DNA of 24,393 nt from Asterionellopsis glacialis (Eukaryota; Bacillariophyta; Plagiogrammaphyceae; Rhaphoneidales; Asterionellopsidaceae). Below are positions 9,358 through 18,324 of this stretch, piece by piece. The notes below the pieces were generated by a model. The model worked only from the letters and a program-made list of their open reading frames with translations. It was not told where the DNA came from and searched no databases. Position 1 is the stretch's first letter; the number at the start of each line of letters is the position of its first letter. The translations under genes and the position numbers were made by a program. The DNA lies in contig WKLE02001271.1 of assembly GCA_014885115.2 (NCBI GenBank), positions 1 through 24,393 on the forward strand, read 5' to 3'.

Positions 9358-10116
9358 CAGTGGGGCACTGGTTGAGGTTGATCCTGAACATCAAAATGGA
9401 AGGCCTGACAGTGATGAAGGAAAAGTTTGGATGCAGAGCTGCAACATCAAAAATGATAGGGAACTGTTTTGTACATTATTGATGGTCATGTTTCTTTTGA
9501 TATTGAACCTGAAAGGCATTATCAAGCAAGAAGTTTGATGACTTTTACAAGAAGGAACACAGAAACAATGAAAGTGGTGGAAGCCAATCATCCATTTTGA
9601 TGCCAGTGTACAGAGACAATCATCTTGGCAGTCAAAACAACAACAATAATTCTACCCCTCATGGTCTACAACAGATGGGAATTGTGAATGTCTTTGTCAA
9701 GTCAAGGCATTGGGATAAATGAAGAAACAGCCAACAAAAACATTCACAATTCTCAAATGGTGAATGCAATTTTTCATTGCAAAGGTGGTGAAAAATTTGC
9801 TAAGGAGTCAACTGCACTTCATTGTGGTTAGGCATGAGCATTATTTTATGCAAACAATGATGGTGGGGAAGGAGGTGGAATTGGGTTGCCAGTCAGTGTT
9901 GAAATGATTGAGATGGAAGAAGAAGAGGTGGATTTTAGACAGCTGAGATATCCATCCCCTGATGTGTCCAATTATGAGCTGGAAGAATTAGATTTTATTG
10001 TAGACAATATGATCATGGATTGTGTTAAATTGGAAAAATATTTGACAGCATTGTCAAGGCTCCAGATGGGAGAAGCTGGCAAAGAAGATGATGACGAAGA
10101 TGACAAAAATGCATGA
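9340..10116 (+). pseudogene. Decayed plus-strand coding region with acidic C-terminus
   Basis: Coding-like plus-strand pieces in shifting frames. From about 9360 they read ALVEVDPEHQNGRPDSDEGK, then GHVSFDIEPERHYQARSLMT (about 9485-9545). From 9886 a 76-codon frame ends with SNYELEELDFIVDNMIMD and the acidic tail AGKEDDDEDDKNA before TGA at 10114-10116. That frame begins with TTG and has a stop shortly upstream, so it is the 3' end of a larger broken gene, not a small gene of its own. It may be the continuation of the plus-strand remnant at 6599-7733, split by the Ty3/gypsy insertion. No family is recognised. The highly acidic tail is its only clear feature. Confidence 0.35.
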
Positions 10117-10272
10117 TGTTCTTTCGGAAAAAAAGTGGCAACAATTATGTACAATTTATATAATTTCAAGTAGTTTTATTAGTAGTTCTTGATTAGAGAA
10201 ACACTAGAATACAATTGTCTTGTTGTTTTTGATTGTAGACTTGATTGCTTGTACGGTCGGGTTCTTCAAGTT

Positions 10273-10441
10273 CTAGACGGAAGTGAAATATTGTGAGGAG
10301 CTGCACCTACAGTATGCGACTTTAGTTCCCTCGGTCCATCACGTTCCGTACAGTATGTACCAGGCTCTACGAGAGAATCGCAAAGCTAGTAATAATGCCG
10401 TGGAAAATTATCGATTAACGGAGGAAGTAGAGACATCATGA
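10273..10441 (+). pseudogene. Short coding-like fragment containing inverted duplication arm 2
   Basis: An open stretch of about 55 codons ends at TGA 10439-10441. It reads SMYQALRENRKASNNAVENY near its end. The DNA at 10348-10432 is the inverted partner of 9056-9143. All three Cys codons of that arm are Arg codons (CGA, CGC, CGA) here. A TAG lies just upstream at about 10270. The sequence before 10243 (pyrimidine-rich, ending GATTGTAG) resembles a 3' splice site, so an exon of an unseen gene is conceivable but unproven. Confidence 0.3.
10348..10432 (+). repeat. Inverted duplication, arm 2
   Basis: Plus-strand partner of the arm at 9056-9143, roughly 86 percent identical by eye, with a 3-base gap near the end. 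Differences cluster in the three Cys/Arg codons. The arms are about 1.2 kb apart. Confidence 0.75.
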
Positions 10442-10787
10442 TTTTTGTATTATGATATAATATTATCGTTTTCCCTTGTCAGTGGTCCTGTTCTTCGCGC
10501 CATCTGTCTTGATTCAAATTCTGCGGCGCACTCATACTAAATAAATCTTCCTCCAGCCTAGCGAGGGGACTGTCTACGTAGATTGACAGTATGTTTCTAC
10601 GCTCTTCTATTTTTGTGTTAAGAGATAATCCGCACACCAACACAGAACCATCGCCGCCGCGCCGCCGTCGCAGATGAAAGCACAGTTTTGTAAAAACAAC
10701 AAAAACCACAAAAGACCAAAAGTCCAATAGCAAACATTGATCCAACACAATTGTATGCATCATTGTTACTAAAACTCACCAGCTACC
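10442..10787. promoter_or_regulatory. Upstream region of the propeller-protein gene
   Basis: Gene-free DNA before the ATG at 10788. It includes an AT-rich block near 10440-10470 (TATGATATAATATTATC), a GC-rich CGCCGCCGCGCCGCC run at about 10650-10670, and an A/C-rich stretch directly before the start. A minus-strand open frame of 94 codons here (10479-10763) has no recognisable domain, and I take it as chance. No defined promoter element can be named. Confidence 0.35.
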
Positions 10788-13700
10788 ATGACACGAACTA
10801 ATAATTATAATAATCGTCGTAGTCGACGTACTGGTCAAAGTAGAAAGACAAGAACGGCAGGACCACCACCCGTTTTGCACGCACCGCCGCTGGAATGCTT
10901 TGATCCAAAGTATTTCCATCCTACAAGAAATGGCAATCATAATGCCAATGGTGATATTACCTTCTTTCCACCATCGCCGCCACCACCACTGCTACAACCA
11001 AACTCTACCTTTTTTCAAAGGAATAATCATGATCCTCGCGCTGTGAACAGCAACAGCAACGTCAATGCCCAAAGTGGTCGTACTAGCCATGTCGCCACCA
11101 GCGGTAGAAGCAGTAGTAATCACAGTCATCATTCGTATAAAAACAAGCAACCAAGTCACTTTCATAATCATTTATCGGAATGTTATTACACGGATGGTAG
11201 TGATAATGATGAAGAAGAAGTAATGGAAACCAAGAAGCCGTCCAAGATTCAAAATCCTCCACCACGCACGAAAAAGAAGGCAATGCCACCATGTGCTGCA
11301 TTATCTCCTTTAGCTCACAACCATAATCACAATACTACTAGTAGTAATAATGATACCAATGCTACTAATGAAAGGGAGACTATGAAGATTTCACCCCGCA
11401 GTATTGGTACAACTTCATCGTCCCATCGTAATCCTACTGCAACATCCACAGTTTCATCCTTTCCATCTGGAAAGAACAATAACAAGGATAATTATAATAA
11501 TAAAGAGAACGACGATGAAGATTCCAAACCTACCTTTTGGACTACTTATAATACTACAACAAAGTCTTTGAAGAATCCTAGTACTAAATTGCCGACTACC
11601 AACACTTCGAACAACAAGAAACAAAGCAATAATACTAATAATATAAGGTCTTCTTTATCTTCTCATCATCATCAGAGTAATGATGCTCAAAAAAGAATTT
11701 CAAGAATGACTCGAGAACAAGAAAAACAAGAACAACAAGAAAGTGATGCTATTGCAGCTATTATGAGTGTAGGGATTATATCCTCGTCCGATGAAGAAGA
11801 GAATGACAACATCCAAAAGGATAAGACCAAGCCAAATTCAAGAATTTCTCAAGTATCTCATTATATTTCAGATGATGTGGAACACGATCATGATAATGAA
11901 CGACCTTCTCTATGGTATCAAGTTGATGAAAGTCAGAATCATGATGGAACTACAACTACAACAACTGCTACTACAACCACTGGAACTAACCGACCAAAAC
12001 CAACATCGACCAAATCAGGTAGTAGTACTACTACCACTAGAAGTAATAATTCAGGCGACATGGTTGCTCACAAGCTTCCTCCTCCACCACCTACTTATTC
12101 ACCTGCTTTTTCTTTATCCTTAGAAAAAAGCAGACGTGAGAAGGAAAGACAAATGATGCAACAACGTCCCATGTTATTTAGGGACGACCATATTAGTTCA
12201 AGTTCTATAAATCCAACCCCAACATCAATAGTAGCGACACTACCAACAGCAGTGAACTCGTCTACCTCTGCTGGTTCATATTACGATCAGAATAGCAAAA
12301 GATCACCATTCTCAACAACAGCGAATGCTACTGCTTCTAGTACTACTGCAGCGACTATCATCACACCTCCATCATCATCACCCATGCCAAGTATGACATC
12401 CCTCAAGGAACAGGTTAGTACTGATATAAAAGGGAGTCAATACAGTACCAAAAGTACTGCCGCCGCCAACAGCAACAATAACATCATACGATCCTTAACA
12501 TCTTTAAATTTCTTTCCAACTGATGGAGTTGATCATGAAGAAACCAATGTAGGAGATCACAATAGTTTTGGTAGCGACGATGATTTAGAACTTCAGGTAG
12601 GTACTGTTTTACCTGGTGCTTTCGCTATAGAAGGATTGGAAGCACATCGTGATACAGGATATGATTCTGGATTTGAAGATGATAATACTCATTATGAAAA
12701 TAATCACGACCAAGACCAGCAACGACACAACCCTCCATCGCAGACTGATCAAACCAACCATCATCATCATGTAGCATCCACCCGTAGTGGGATGATGGCA
12801 CCAGATACAGATGAAATATCACAAATTTCAGCTGAAATTGTAGAAGAATTACAAATTTGCGATGGACAAATCGTACTTTTGAATGAGCAAGATGACGACG
12901 ACCATGACAAAAACAAAACTATGAGTAAACGTCGCATGGTATGTGTATTTCTTTGTTCCTGTATTGTTGTAGTTACGATTGTTGTCTCAGTCATCAAAGT
13001 TGGTAATTCTTCCTCGGGGGGTACTATCAATGCTAGTATAACTAATGGTACTGGAACAACAACTCCAATAGACAATACACCTCTAAAACCCACTCAATGG
13101 GTACTCATGGGAAATAAAAAATTGGAAGCGGAAGGTATTCGCACTACCGATATGATTGGTAGTACTACAACGAATACAGAAGAAGATCGATTATACTTTG
13201 GTCAAAGTATATCTTTTTCAGGAGATGGCAATCGCATCATTGTCGGTATTCCTGGATGGGATAATGGTATTGAAAAACATTTACAAGGTAAAGCACAAAT
13301 ACATTATTGGAATGATCAAGACCAACGTTGGATTCTTCATCAAGAACTTATCGATGGACCATCGTCCGGGGCTCAAGCAGGTACAGCTGTCACCATATCA
13401 AAAGATGGGAACTCTGTAGCTGTATCAGCACCGTATCATTATGGATTATTAGGACAAGTCACTGTGTATGAAGAATCTACTACTCGACAACCACAAAAAC
13501 AACCATTGCCATCCGCAACCTCATCGATACATGATCCTTCTACCCAAAATATTACTACTACTAACTCTTCTTCAATTTCAACGAAACAAACAGCCAAGAG
13601 CAATCACGGCAGTAATAATGGTGGTGATGGTGATTGGTCTAGAGTTGGTCCTGAAATTACAGGAAGTAGTTCTCAGTTAGGTGCTTTTGGTAGGTCCATT

Positions 13701-14747
13701 ACATTGTCAGGTGATGGAACTATTTTAGCAATTGTACAATCTTCTTCAGATAGCCGTAAGAATGGACATAAATGTGGACCTGTACAAGTCTTTCATCGCC
13801 AACATCATCAACAACAAAGTGATAATGAAGAAATAATAACGGCTTTAAGTAGTGATGAGAATTCTTACAATATTGGCCATGATACTAATAAGGACCATAA
13901 TCAAGGCAATGATCCTGAGAATGATGAGAATGGTTGGAAATTATATGGACGACACCCAATAGTTGATCCAATTGAAAATTTTTGTACAACATCATTGTCC
14001 TTGTCTGCCAATGGACGATATTTAGCATTGGCATCTGTAGATGCCGATACAAATTTCAAGGGATACGTTCGAACCTATATGTTACAAGACGACAACACCT
14101 TCATTTGGAAACAAATTGGACAAGTGTTGGAAGGGTATAACGAAGATGTACGCTTTGGTGAAAGTTTATCTTTGTCAGATGATGGGAGAAGATTAGCCAT
14201 TGGTGCACCTGGACTGTATACTAGGGGAGAAGGAGGAGCAGGTCATTTATCATCCCAAGGAGGTGGTGACACTAGCCACGGTAGTGATGGAGGTGGTGGT
14301 GGTACATGGGGATATGCATCTATATATCAGTATGAAGAAGCATCAACAACATGGGGACGGATAGGAGAAGATTTGATAGGAAAGAATCCTTCGGATCTTT
14401 TTGGTTTTTCTGTATCTCTTTCGGGTAATGGTGATTTTGTTGCTGTGGGTGCTCCAGGTGTGAATAAAAATGCAGGACAAGTCAGTGTATACAAGTTAGG
14501 GGACAACTCAGATGACAAAAATGCTTCCTCTGAGACTTCAGCAAATTTGTGGGTAGAAGTAGGAGGAGGCGGCATTGGTTATGGATATGAATCATCTAAT
14601 GTTGGACAGGGTGATCAATTCGGTTCGTCTGTATCCATGTCATCAGATGGTCGTCGTGTAGCTGTAGGAGCTCCACAAACATCTTACGATCAAAAATTAT
14701 TCCAAGTTGGAAGTGTAGGCATTTATAAATTGGCAACGGAAACATAA
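10788..14747 (+). CDS. Membrane-anchored seven-repeat beta-propeller (FG-GAP-like) protein with long disordered N-terminus
   Basis: A complete 1319-residue frame from ATG to TAA with no introns. Residues 1 to about 710 are low-complexity (Asn, Ser, Thr, His, Pro and acidic tracts) and probably disordered. A basic flank, KTMSKRRM, precedes one hydrophobic span at about 716-738. There is no signal peptide, so a type II topology with the N-terminus in the cytosol is expected. The C-terminal part holds seven repeats of the pattern FGxSxSLSxDGxxxAVGAPG, starting near residues 804, 864, 966, 1064, 1122, 1204 and 1277 and often followed by GxVxVY. Seven such repeats fit one seven-bladed propeller of the integrin-alpha/FG-GAP kind. 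This implies an extracellular or lumenal binding surface, perhaps for adhesion or wall attachment. Repeats 3 and 4 lack the APG signature, and long Ser/Asn loops separate blades 2, 3 and 4. The ligand is unknown. Confidence 0.85.
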   Translation: MTRTNNYNNRRSRRTGQSRKTRTAGPPPVLHAPPLECFDPKYFHPTRNGNHNANGDITFFPPSPPPPLLQPNSTFFQRNNHDPRAVNSNSNVNAQSGRTSHVATSGRSSSNHSHHSYKNKQPSHFHNHLSECYYTDGSDNDEEEVMETKKPSKIQNPPPRTKKKAMPPCAALSPLAHNHNHNTTSSNNDTNATNERETMKISPRSIGTTSSSHRNPTATSTVSSFPSGKNNNKDNYNNKENDDEDSKPTFWTTYNTTTKSLKNPSTKLPTTNTSNNKKQSNNTNNIRSSLSSHHHQSNDAQKRISRMTREQEKQEQQESDAIAAIMSVGIISSSDEEENDNIQKDKTKPNSRISQVSHYISDDVEHDHDNERPSLWYQVDESQNHDGTTTTTTATTTTGTNRPKPTSTKSGSSTTTTRSNNSGDMVAHKLPPPPPTYSPAFSLSLEKSRREKERQMMQQRPMLFRDDHISSSSINPTPTSIVATLPTAVNSSTSAGSYYDQNSKRSPFSTTANATASSTTAATIITPPSSSPMPSMTSLKEQVSTDIKGSQYSTKSTAAANSNNNIIRSLTSLNFFPTDGVDHEETNVGDHNSFGSDDDLELQVGTVLPGAFAIEGLEAHRDTGYDSGFEDDNTHYENNHDQDQQRHNPPSQTDQTNHHHHVASTRSGMMAPDTDEISQISAEIVEELQICDGQIVLLNEQDDDDHDKNKTMSKRRMVCVFLCSCIVVVTIVVSVIKVGNSSSGGTINASITNGTGTTTPIDNTPLKPTQWVLMGNKKLEAEGIRTTDMIGSTTTNTEEDRLYFGQSISFSGDGNRIIVGIPGWDNGIEKHLQGKAQIHYWNDQDQRWILHQELIDGPSSGAQAGTAVTISKDGNSVAVSAPYHYGLLGQVTVYEESTTRQPQKQPLPSATSSIHDPSTQNITTTNSSSISTKQTAKSNHGSNNGGDGDWSRVGPEITGSSSQLGAFGRSITLSGDGTILAIVQSSSDSRKNGHKCGPVQVFHRQHHQQQSDNEEIITALSSDENSYNIGHDTNKDHNQGNDPENDENGWKLYGRHPIVDPIENFCTTSLSLSANGRYLALASVDADTNFKGYVRTYMLQDDNTFIWKQIGQVLEGYNEDVRFGESLSLSDDGRRLAIGAPGLYTRGEGGAGHLSSQGGGDTSHGSDGGGGGTWGYASIYQYEEASTTWGRIGEDLIGKNPSDLFGFSVSLSGNGDFVAVGAPGVNKNAGQVSVYKLGDNSDDKNASSETSANLWVEVGGGGIGYGYESSNVGQGDQFGSSVSMSSDGRRVAVGAPQTSYDQKLFQVGSVGIYKLATET

Positions 14748-14968
14748 CAAAAGAATAGCTAGATATGCAACAGAGTGAATGAGTTTGTTATCAGTCTTCT
14801 GTTGTATTGCCAATCTTGGAGATAGGAGGGAAGGGCTTCCAATTCTGGTAAACAATCCTTTAGCTATATGTTACATACTGGCTTAGTAATCTAAAACGTG
14901 GCCTAGTTATATAGTAGACAAAAGCTGCGTATCTTTCAGTGTCAACCGAGATTTTCCCTTGGATTTTA
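14748..14968. other. Convergent 3' intergenic region
   Basis: Only 221 bases separate the stop of the propeller gene from the stop of the minus-strand MFAP1 gene, so their 3' untranslated regions must be short or overlap. No clear polyadenylation signal, repeat or RNA gene is seen. Confidence 0.5.
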
Positions 14969-16891
14969 TCATTTGTTGTACGACATGGTCATATGTTTAC
15001 TTTTCGGTTTCACTACGGGGACTTGTTCAGATTCACGATCTGTTGTATCTTCTGCCTTCAGCCCTTTATATTTATGATTTTGTCCTTTAAAGCCAAAGTT
15101 CTTAACTCTCATAATAACAGGCATGGATCCTTTATCGTGTTTATCGTCTCCTGTCGGTTCAAGTGCATATTCTGCTGCCCTATGTCGGACATCATCTTCT
15201 CCAGCCTTTTCCAATGTGTCTTCATCCATATAAAAGGCACCACGATGATGATACCGTTGCATATGCATCGCAATGTTGGTTCTACGTTCTGATCCAGGAC
15301 GTCTATATATACCATGATTTTTGTCAAACTCTAAAACTTCCGCATCTGTCATCTTACGACGTTCTGCTAATACAGCTTGTTCTTCTTCTAATAGTTCTTG
15401 TGCTACCAGGGCCTCCATTAAACGTCCTAATTCGCGTAATTCCCATGCATCGCGTTCTCGTTCCATGGCTATAGGATCAGACGATGGTGGATCTTCATCA
15501 TCGGGTGGTGGACACATGGATGAACCAAATGCAAGCTCATCGTCCATATCATTGGCATCATCGCCACCAGAAGAAGAAGCACCACCAGGTGTTGTTGTTT
15601 CTAAAACAACCTTGGCAACTAGTGTTCTGGATTCAATCTTTTGTTTTTCTTGTAATTCTTTAGACCGTTTTTCTTTTTCTAATTCTTCTTGTTCTAATTG
15701 TTCTGTTGATTTGATAGCATTACGTTTATGTTTAGGTACAAATAATGGTTTGGCTATTGCAATGACTGCTTCTTCTTCTTCCTCCGATGATGATGATTCT
15801 TCTGAGGACGATGAAGAAGACAATGAGTCATCACTACCACTACCACTACCACTGCTACTTTCGGATGATGACGACGACGAGGAGGAGTCATGTTGTCGTT
15901 TAGGCTTTGTTTTTTGCTTTTGCTTTTCGTCAATTGGAATGGCTACGTTTTGTTTCAATTTATTGGATGGAATGGTTGAAGAATCTTCACGACGATGATC
16001 GCTGCTTTTGTTTTCCATTATTTTGTTCTTGTTTAGCTGTTTTACTTCCTCCTCCTCGTGAGGCTGCCTATTTTGACGACGTTTGGCTAAAAGTCGTTTG
16101 CGACGATCATCTACAGAAGAATCACTACCACTACCACTACCCTTGGAAGAGTCAGACGACGATGAGGAGGAAGAATCTGATCTTCTTCGACCACGTCGTC
16201 CTCTTTCTCCTTGTCGATGCTGTGATTTATCTTTTTCTTGCTCCTCTACTGATTCTTTGTATCGTTGTTGGTGGTGTCTTCGTCTCCTTTGTATCGAAGA
16301 ATCATCACTTTCACTTTCACTGCTGCTACTATCATGTCGACGTCGTCGACGTCGTTCTTGTTCTTGCTGCTGAGATTTTTTTTCTTTTATAACTTTAGGT
16401 TGCATCACAATTCGTGGTTCCGTTTTTACACGTTTTGTTTTACGAATGACAAATCCATCGTCGTCGTCATCATTATCATTGTCGTCGTTCGCATCATGAC
16501 TTCTGTCATCTTTTTCTAGATGAGTTTGGAAAATATCTTCTTCCTCCTCTTGTTGCTGTTGTTGAGCTGCTAATAATTCATTAGCCAAGGCAATATGTTG
16601 GGGTGTTTTTTTTTTCGTAGCACGATGGCGTTGTTGTTGTAAGGATCCACCACCTAACCCAGCCGTTTTTTTCGTGTTGGCCTTGGATTTTAAAAGTGCT
16701 GCCGCTTGTGCTGCCGTCAATTTGGAATAATCTATTTCACCTGCAGTACTTGTGCCGGATGATTTATTGGCAAGTAAGAGATGACTGCCACTTTGATTTT
16801 TAGAGCTAGCTAGGTCATCATTGTCGTCTGGCAATCCACCAAACAAAGCTGCCATTTCATTACGACCAAAATTTTGGGTTGATTTCGACAT
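14969..16891 (-). CDS. MFAP1: MFAP1-type spliceosome component
   Basis: A complete 640-residue protein on the minus strand, ATG at 16891, no introns. The N-terminal two thirds is low-complexity: basic, acidic and poly-Ser/Arg tracts, with poly-Ser blocks before acidic runs that suit casein-kinase-2-type phosphorylation. The C-terminal third (about 380-640) matches the MFAP1 family. KPLFVPKHKR at about 383 corresponds to the family's KPVFIRKKDR. The middle holds a charged helix with RELGRLMEALV. Then come MQRYHHRGAFYMDEDT and MPVIMRVKNFGFKGQNHKYK, the family's two best-conserved motifs. MFAP1 works in the nucleus in the spliceosome, associated with Prp38 in the activated complex. The extreme C-terminus (VKPKSKHMTMSYNK) is unlike the animal protein. 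It is convergent with the propeller gene. Confidence 0.92.
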   Translation of the reverse strand: MSKSTQNFGRNEMAALFGGLPDDNDDLASSKNQSGSHLLLANKSSGTSTAGEIDYSKLTAAQAAALLKSKANTKKTAGLGGGSLQQQRHRATKKKTPQHIALANELLAAQQQQQEEEEDIFQTHLEKDDRSHDANDDNDNDDDDDGFVIRKTKRVKTEPRIVMQPKVIKEKKSQQQEQERRRRRRHDSSSSESESDDSSIQRRRRHHQQRYKESVEEQEKDKSQHRQGERGRRGRRRSDSSSSSSSDSSKGSGSGSDSSVDDRRKRLLAKRRQNRQPHEEEEVKQLNKNKIMENKSSDHRREDSSTIPSNKLKQNVAIPIDEKQKQKTKPKRQHDSSSSSSSSESSSGSGSGSDDSLSSSSSSEESSSSEEEEEAVIAIAKPLFVPKHKRNAIKSTEQLEQEELEKEKRSKELQEKQKIESRTLVAKVVLETTTPGGASSSGGDDANDMDDELAFGSSMCPPPDDEDPPSSDPIAMERERDAWELRELGRLMEALVAQELLEEEQAVLAERRKMTDAEVLEFDKNHGIYRRPGSERRTNIAMHMQRYHHRGAFYMDEDTLEKAGEDDVRHRAAEYALEPTGDDKHDKGSMPVIMRVKNFGFKGQNHKYKGLKAEDTTDRESEQVPVVKPKSKHMTMSYNK

Positions 16892-17244
16892 GGTTGCTTT
16901 TTGTATTATATTGTCTCCTTTTTAAAATTGGGTTTCCTTTTGATTTGTTGGCAGCGTTTCAATCAACCTCTTGTCCTTCCACTGTTGCGCACTTGGTTGT
17001 CTCTTTCTCTAGTTTGATAGTCTCCGTCAATTGTAGCAATCCCGTTCGTCGTGGTCATGGGGTGCAAAACAGTACTCGTACAGTAATGTCAAATGATAGC
17101 AATTCCCTCCCAAATTTTGTCTCCTCGGCTCCGTCGGGCTGATAGCTTGGCTGTTTTTTCGTATCACGCACAGACGTTGGCCCCATTGCCGGACCGGACA
17201 GACGACAAACGAAATCCCGACTGGTGCTCGCAGACTAAGACGTT
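16892..17244 (-). promoter_or_regulatory. Upstream region of MFAP1
   Basis: About 350 bases of gene-free DNA between the MFAP1 start and the edge of the inverted-repeat composite. A pyrimidine-rich leader lies directly upstream of the ATG. No TATA box or other defined element can be named. Small open frames on both strands (such as 16879-17142 plus and 17027-17362 minus) overlap the promoter or the transposon edge and are treated as chance. Confidence 0.35.
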
Positions 17245-17275
17245 CGTTACCGTCGGTGACGTAACCTCCCCTGAG

Positions 17276-18020
17276 GTTCGGTAGATAGCACTTTTGGTTC
17301 AGTTCAATTTTTGGTTCAATCCAATTTTCGACCCGTACGACTAAAAAGTTGAACCAAAACACCTTTCAGTCTATATGTACGATACTGTTCAATTTTCGGA
17401 TCAATTAAATCCGCAGTGCAAATCGATTTATCAAGATTCCCTAACCAGAGACACACCATGACAGTGACGGCTGGCAAGATTTCATCTCATAACAAAGTCA
17501 AAATAGATGTCCTGGCATCAAACTTTGTTCACAACACAACAATAAACCATAATAGTGCAGTAGACATGGTCACGTTGCGCAACAAAAGGCATTTCCATTC
17601 TATCGTTGACCAAAGTACCTTTGCGTGTTTTCTCAGTGCAAAACAACAGATCAATTCGAGGTTGATTGGTGGTTTGTGGTGGTTTTCTTTACTGCAACAT
17701 GATCTCTTCCATCAACAAATGCACTTTGAATATTTATTTTGTTACATGATTGATTGTTGTCTTTGGTGAAAATTTGTGATTTTCAACTGTTCCTTGCTCA
17801 TTGTCATCGTTGATCTTTGTCGGGTGGACAGTGCCAACTTTTGCGCAAAAATCATAAGTGAGTTGACAAAAGAAAAGGAATAAAAAAAATTGAACCGATT
17901 GAACCAGTTCAATTGGTTCAATTTCCGACTCATTCAAACGGGGTCAAAATTTTTAATCGTACGAATCAAATTCCAATTGAACCAAAAATTGAACTGAACC
18001 AAAAGTGCTATCTACCAAAC
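17276..18020. mobile_element. 745-bp MITE-like non-autonomous DNA transposon
   Basis: The ends are inverted repeats. The outer 45 bp (17276-17320 and 17976-18020) differ at one position, starting GTTCGGTAGATAGCAC / GTTTGGTAGATAGCAC, and weaker similarity continues to about 80 bp. CTGAG flanks the element directly on both sides (17271-17275 and 18021-18025) and is a 5-bp target duplication. Removing the element and one CTGAG restores CCCCTGAGCAGGGG, which is present uninterrupted at the far end of the surrounding composite. GGTTCAATT-type motifs recur in the ends. The interior has no credible gene (a 117-codon frame at 17416-17769 has no domain), so it must depend on a transposase elsewhere. 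A 5-bp duplication with these termini does not point me to a named superfamily. Confidence 0.88.
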
Positions 18021-18200
18021 CTGAGCAGGGGTCCATACTTAGCACTACTACCAGGTATGCTTTGCTGCTCTATGGGTACATTTGATTATCAGCTGCTCTA
18101 AGCTCCCGAGACCATGTGCAAGACCCAATACTATACATATTCAGTAGTGGATAACGATAAGCCTAAGCAAAAAAACAACAAGAGGGGTTAATCAAACGTG

Positions 18201-18250
18201 CTGAGACCCCTACTCACAGCACTGCTTTGTTTCCACCCAGCCCTTTTCCA
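18201..18250 (+). repeat. Inner inverted-repeat block, left end of the composite
   Basis: Inverted match to 23961-24007, with 21 consecutive identical bases in TGAGACCCCTACTCACAGCAC. Together with GAGCAGGGGTC at 18023-18033 it also forms a short inverted pair around about 165 bases, so each composite end can fold on itself. Confidence 0.85.
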
Positions 18251-18324
18251 AATTTTCTGAGATTTTATTTTCACTCATTATCACGATTGCAGCACGAGAC
18301 TCCTTAACACCCTGTTGTTGCCAC

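Noticed and set aside
9886..10116. 76-codon open frame as a small gene
   Set aside because: It starts with TTG, has a stop shortly upstream, and continues coding-like sequence from earlier frames. It is better read as the 3' end of a broken gene.
10479..10763. 94-codon minus-strand open frame upstream of the propeller gene
   Set aside because: No recognisable domain, odd composition from a CGCCGC run, and it lies where the promoter of the plus-strand gene must be.
15321..16519. Long plus-strand open frames opposite MFAP1
   Set aside because: They mirror the Ser/Asp/Glu and Arg repeats of MFAP1 in the antisense frames and have no independent support.
17416..17769. 117-codon open frame inside the MITE
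   Set aside because: No transposase-like motif. Non-autonomous elements of this size normally lack genes, and the composition matches non-coding flanks.
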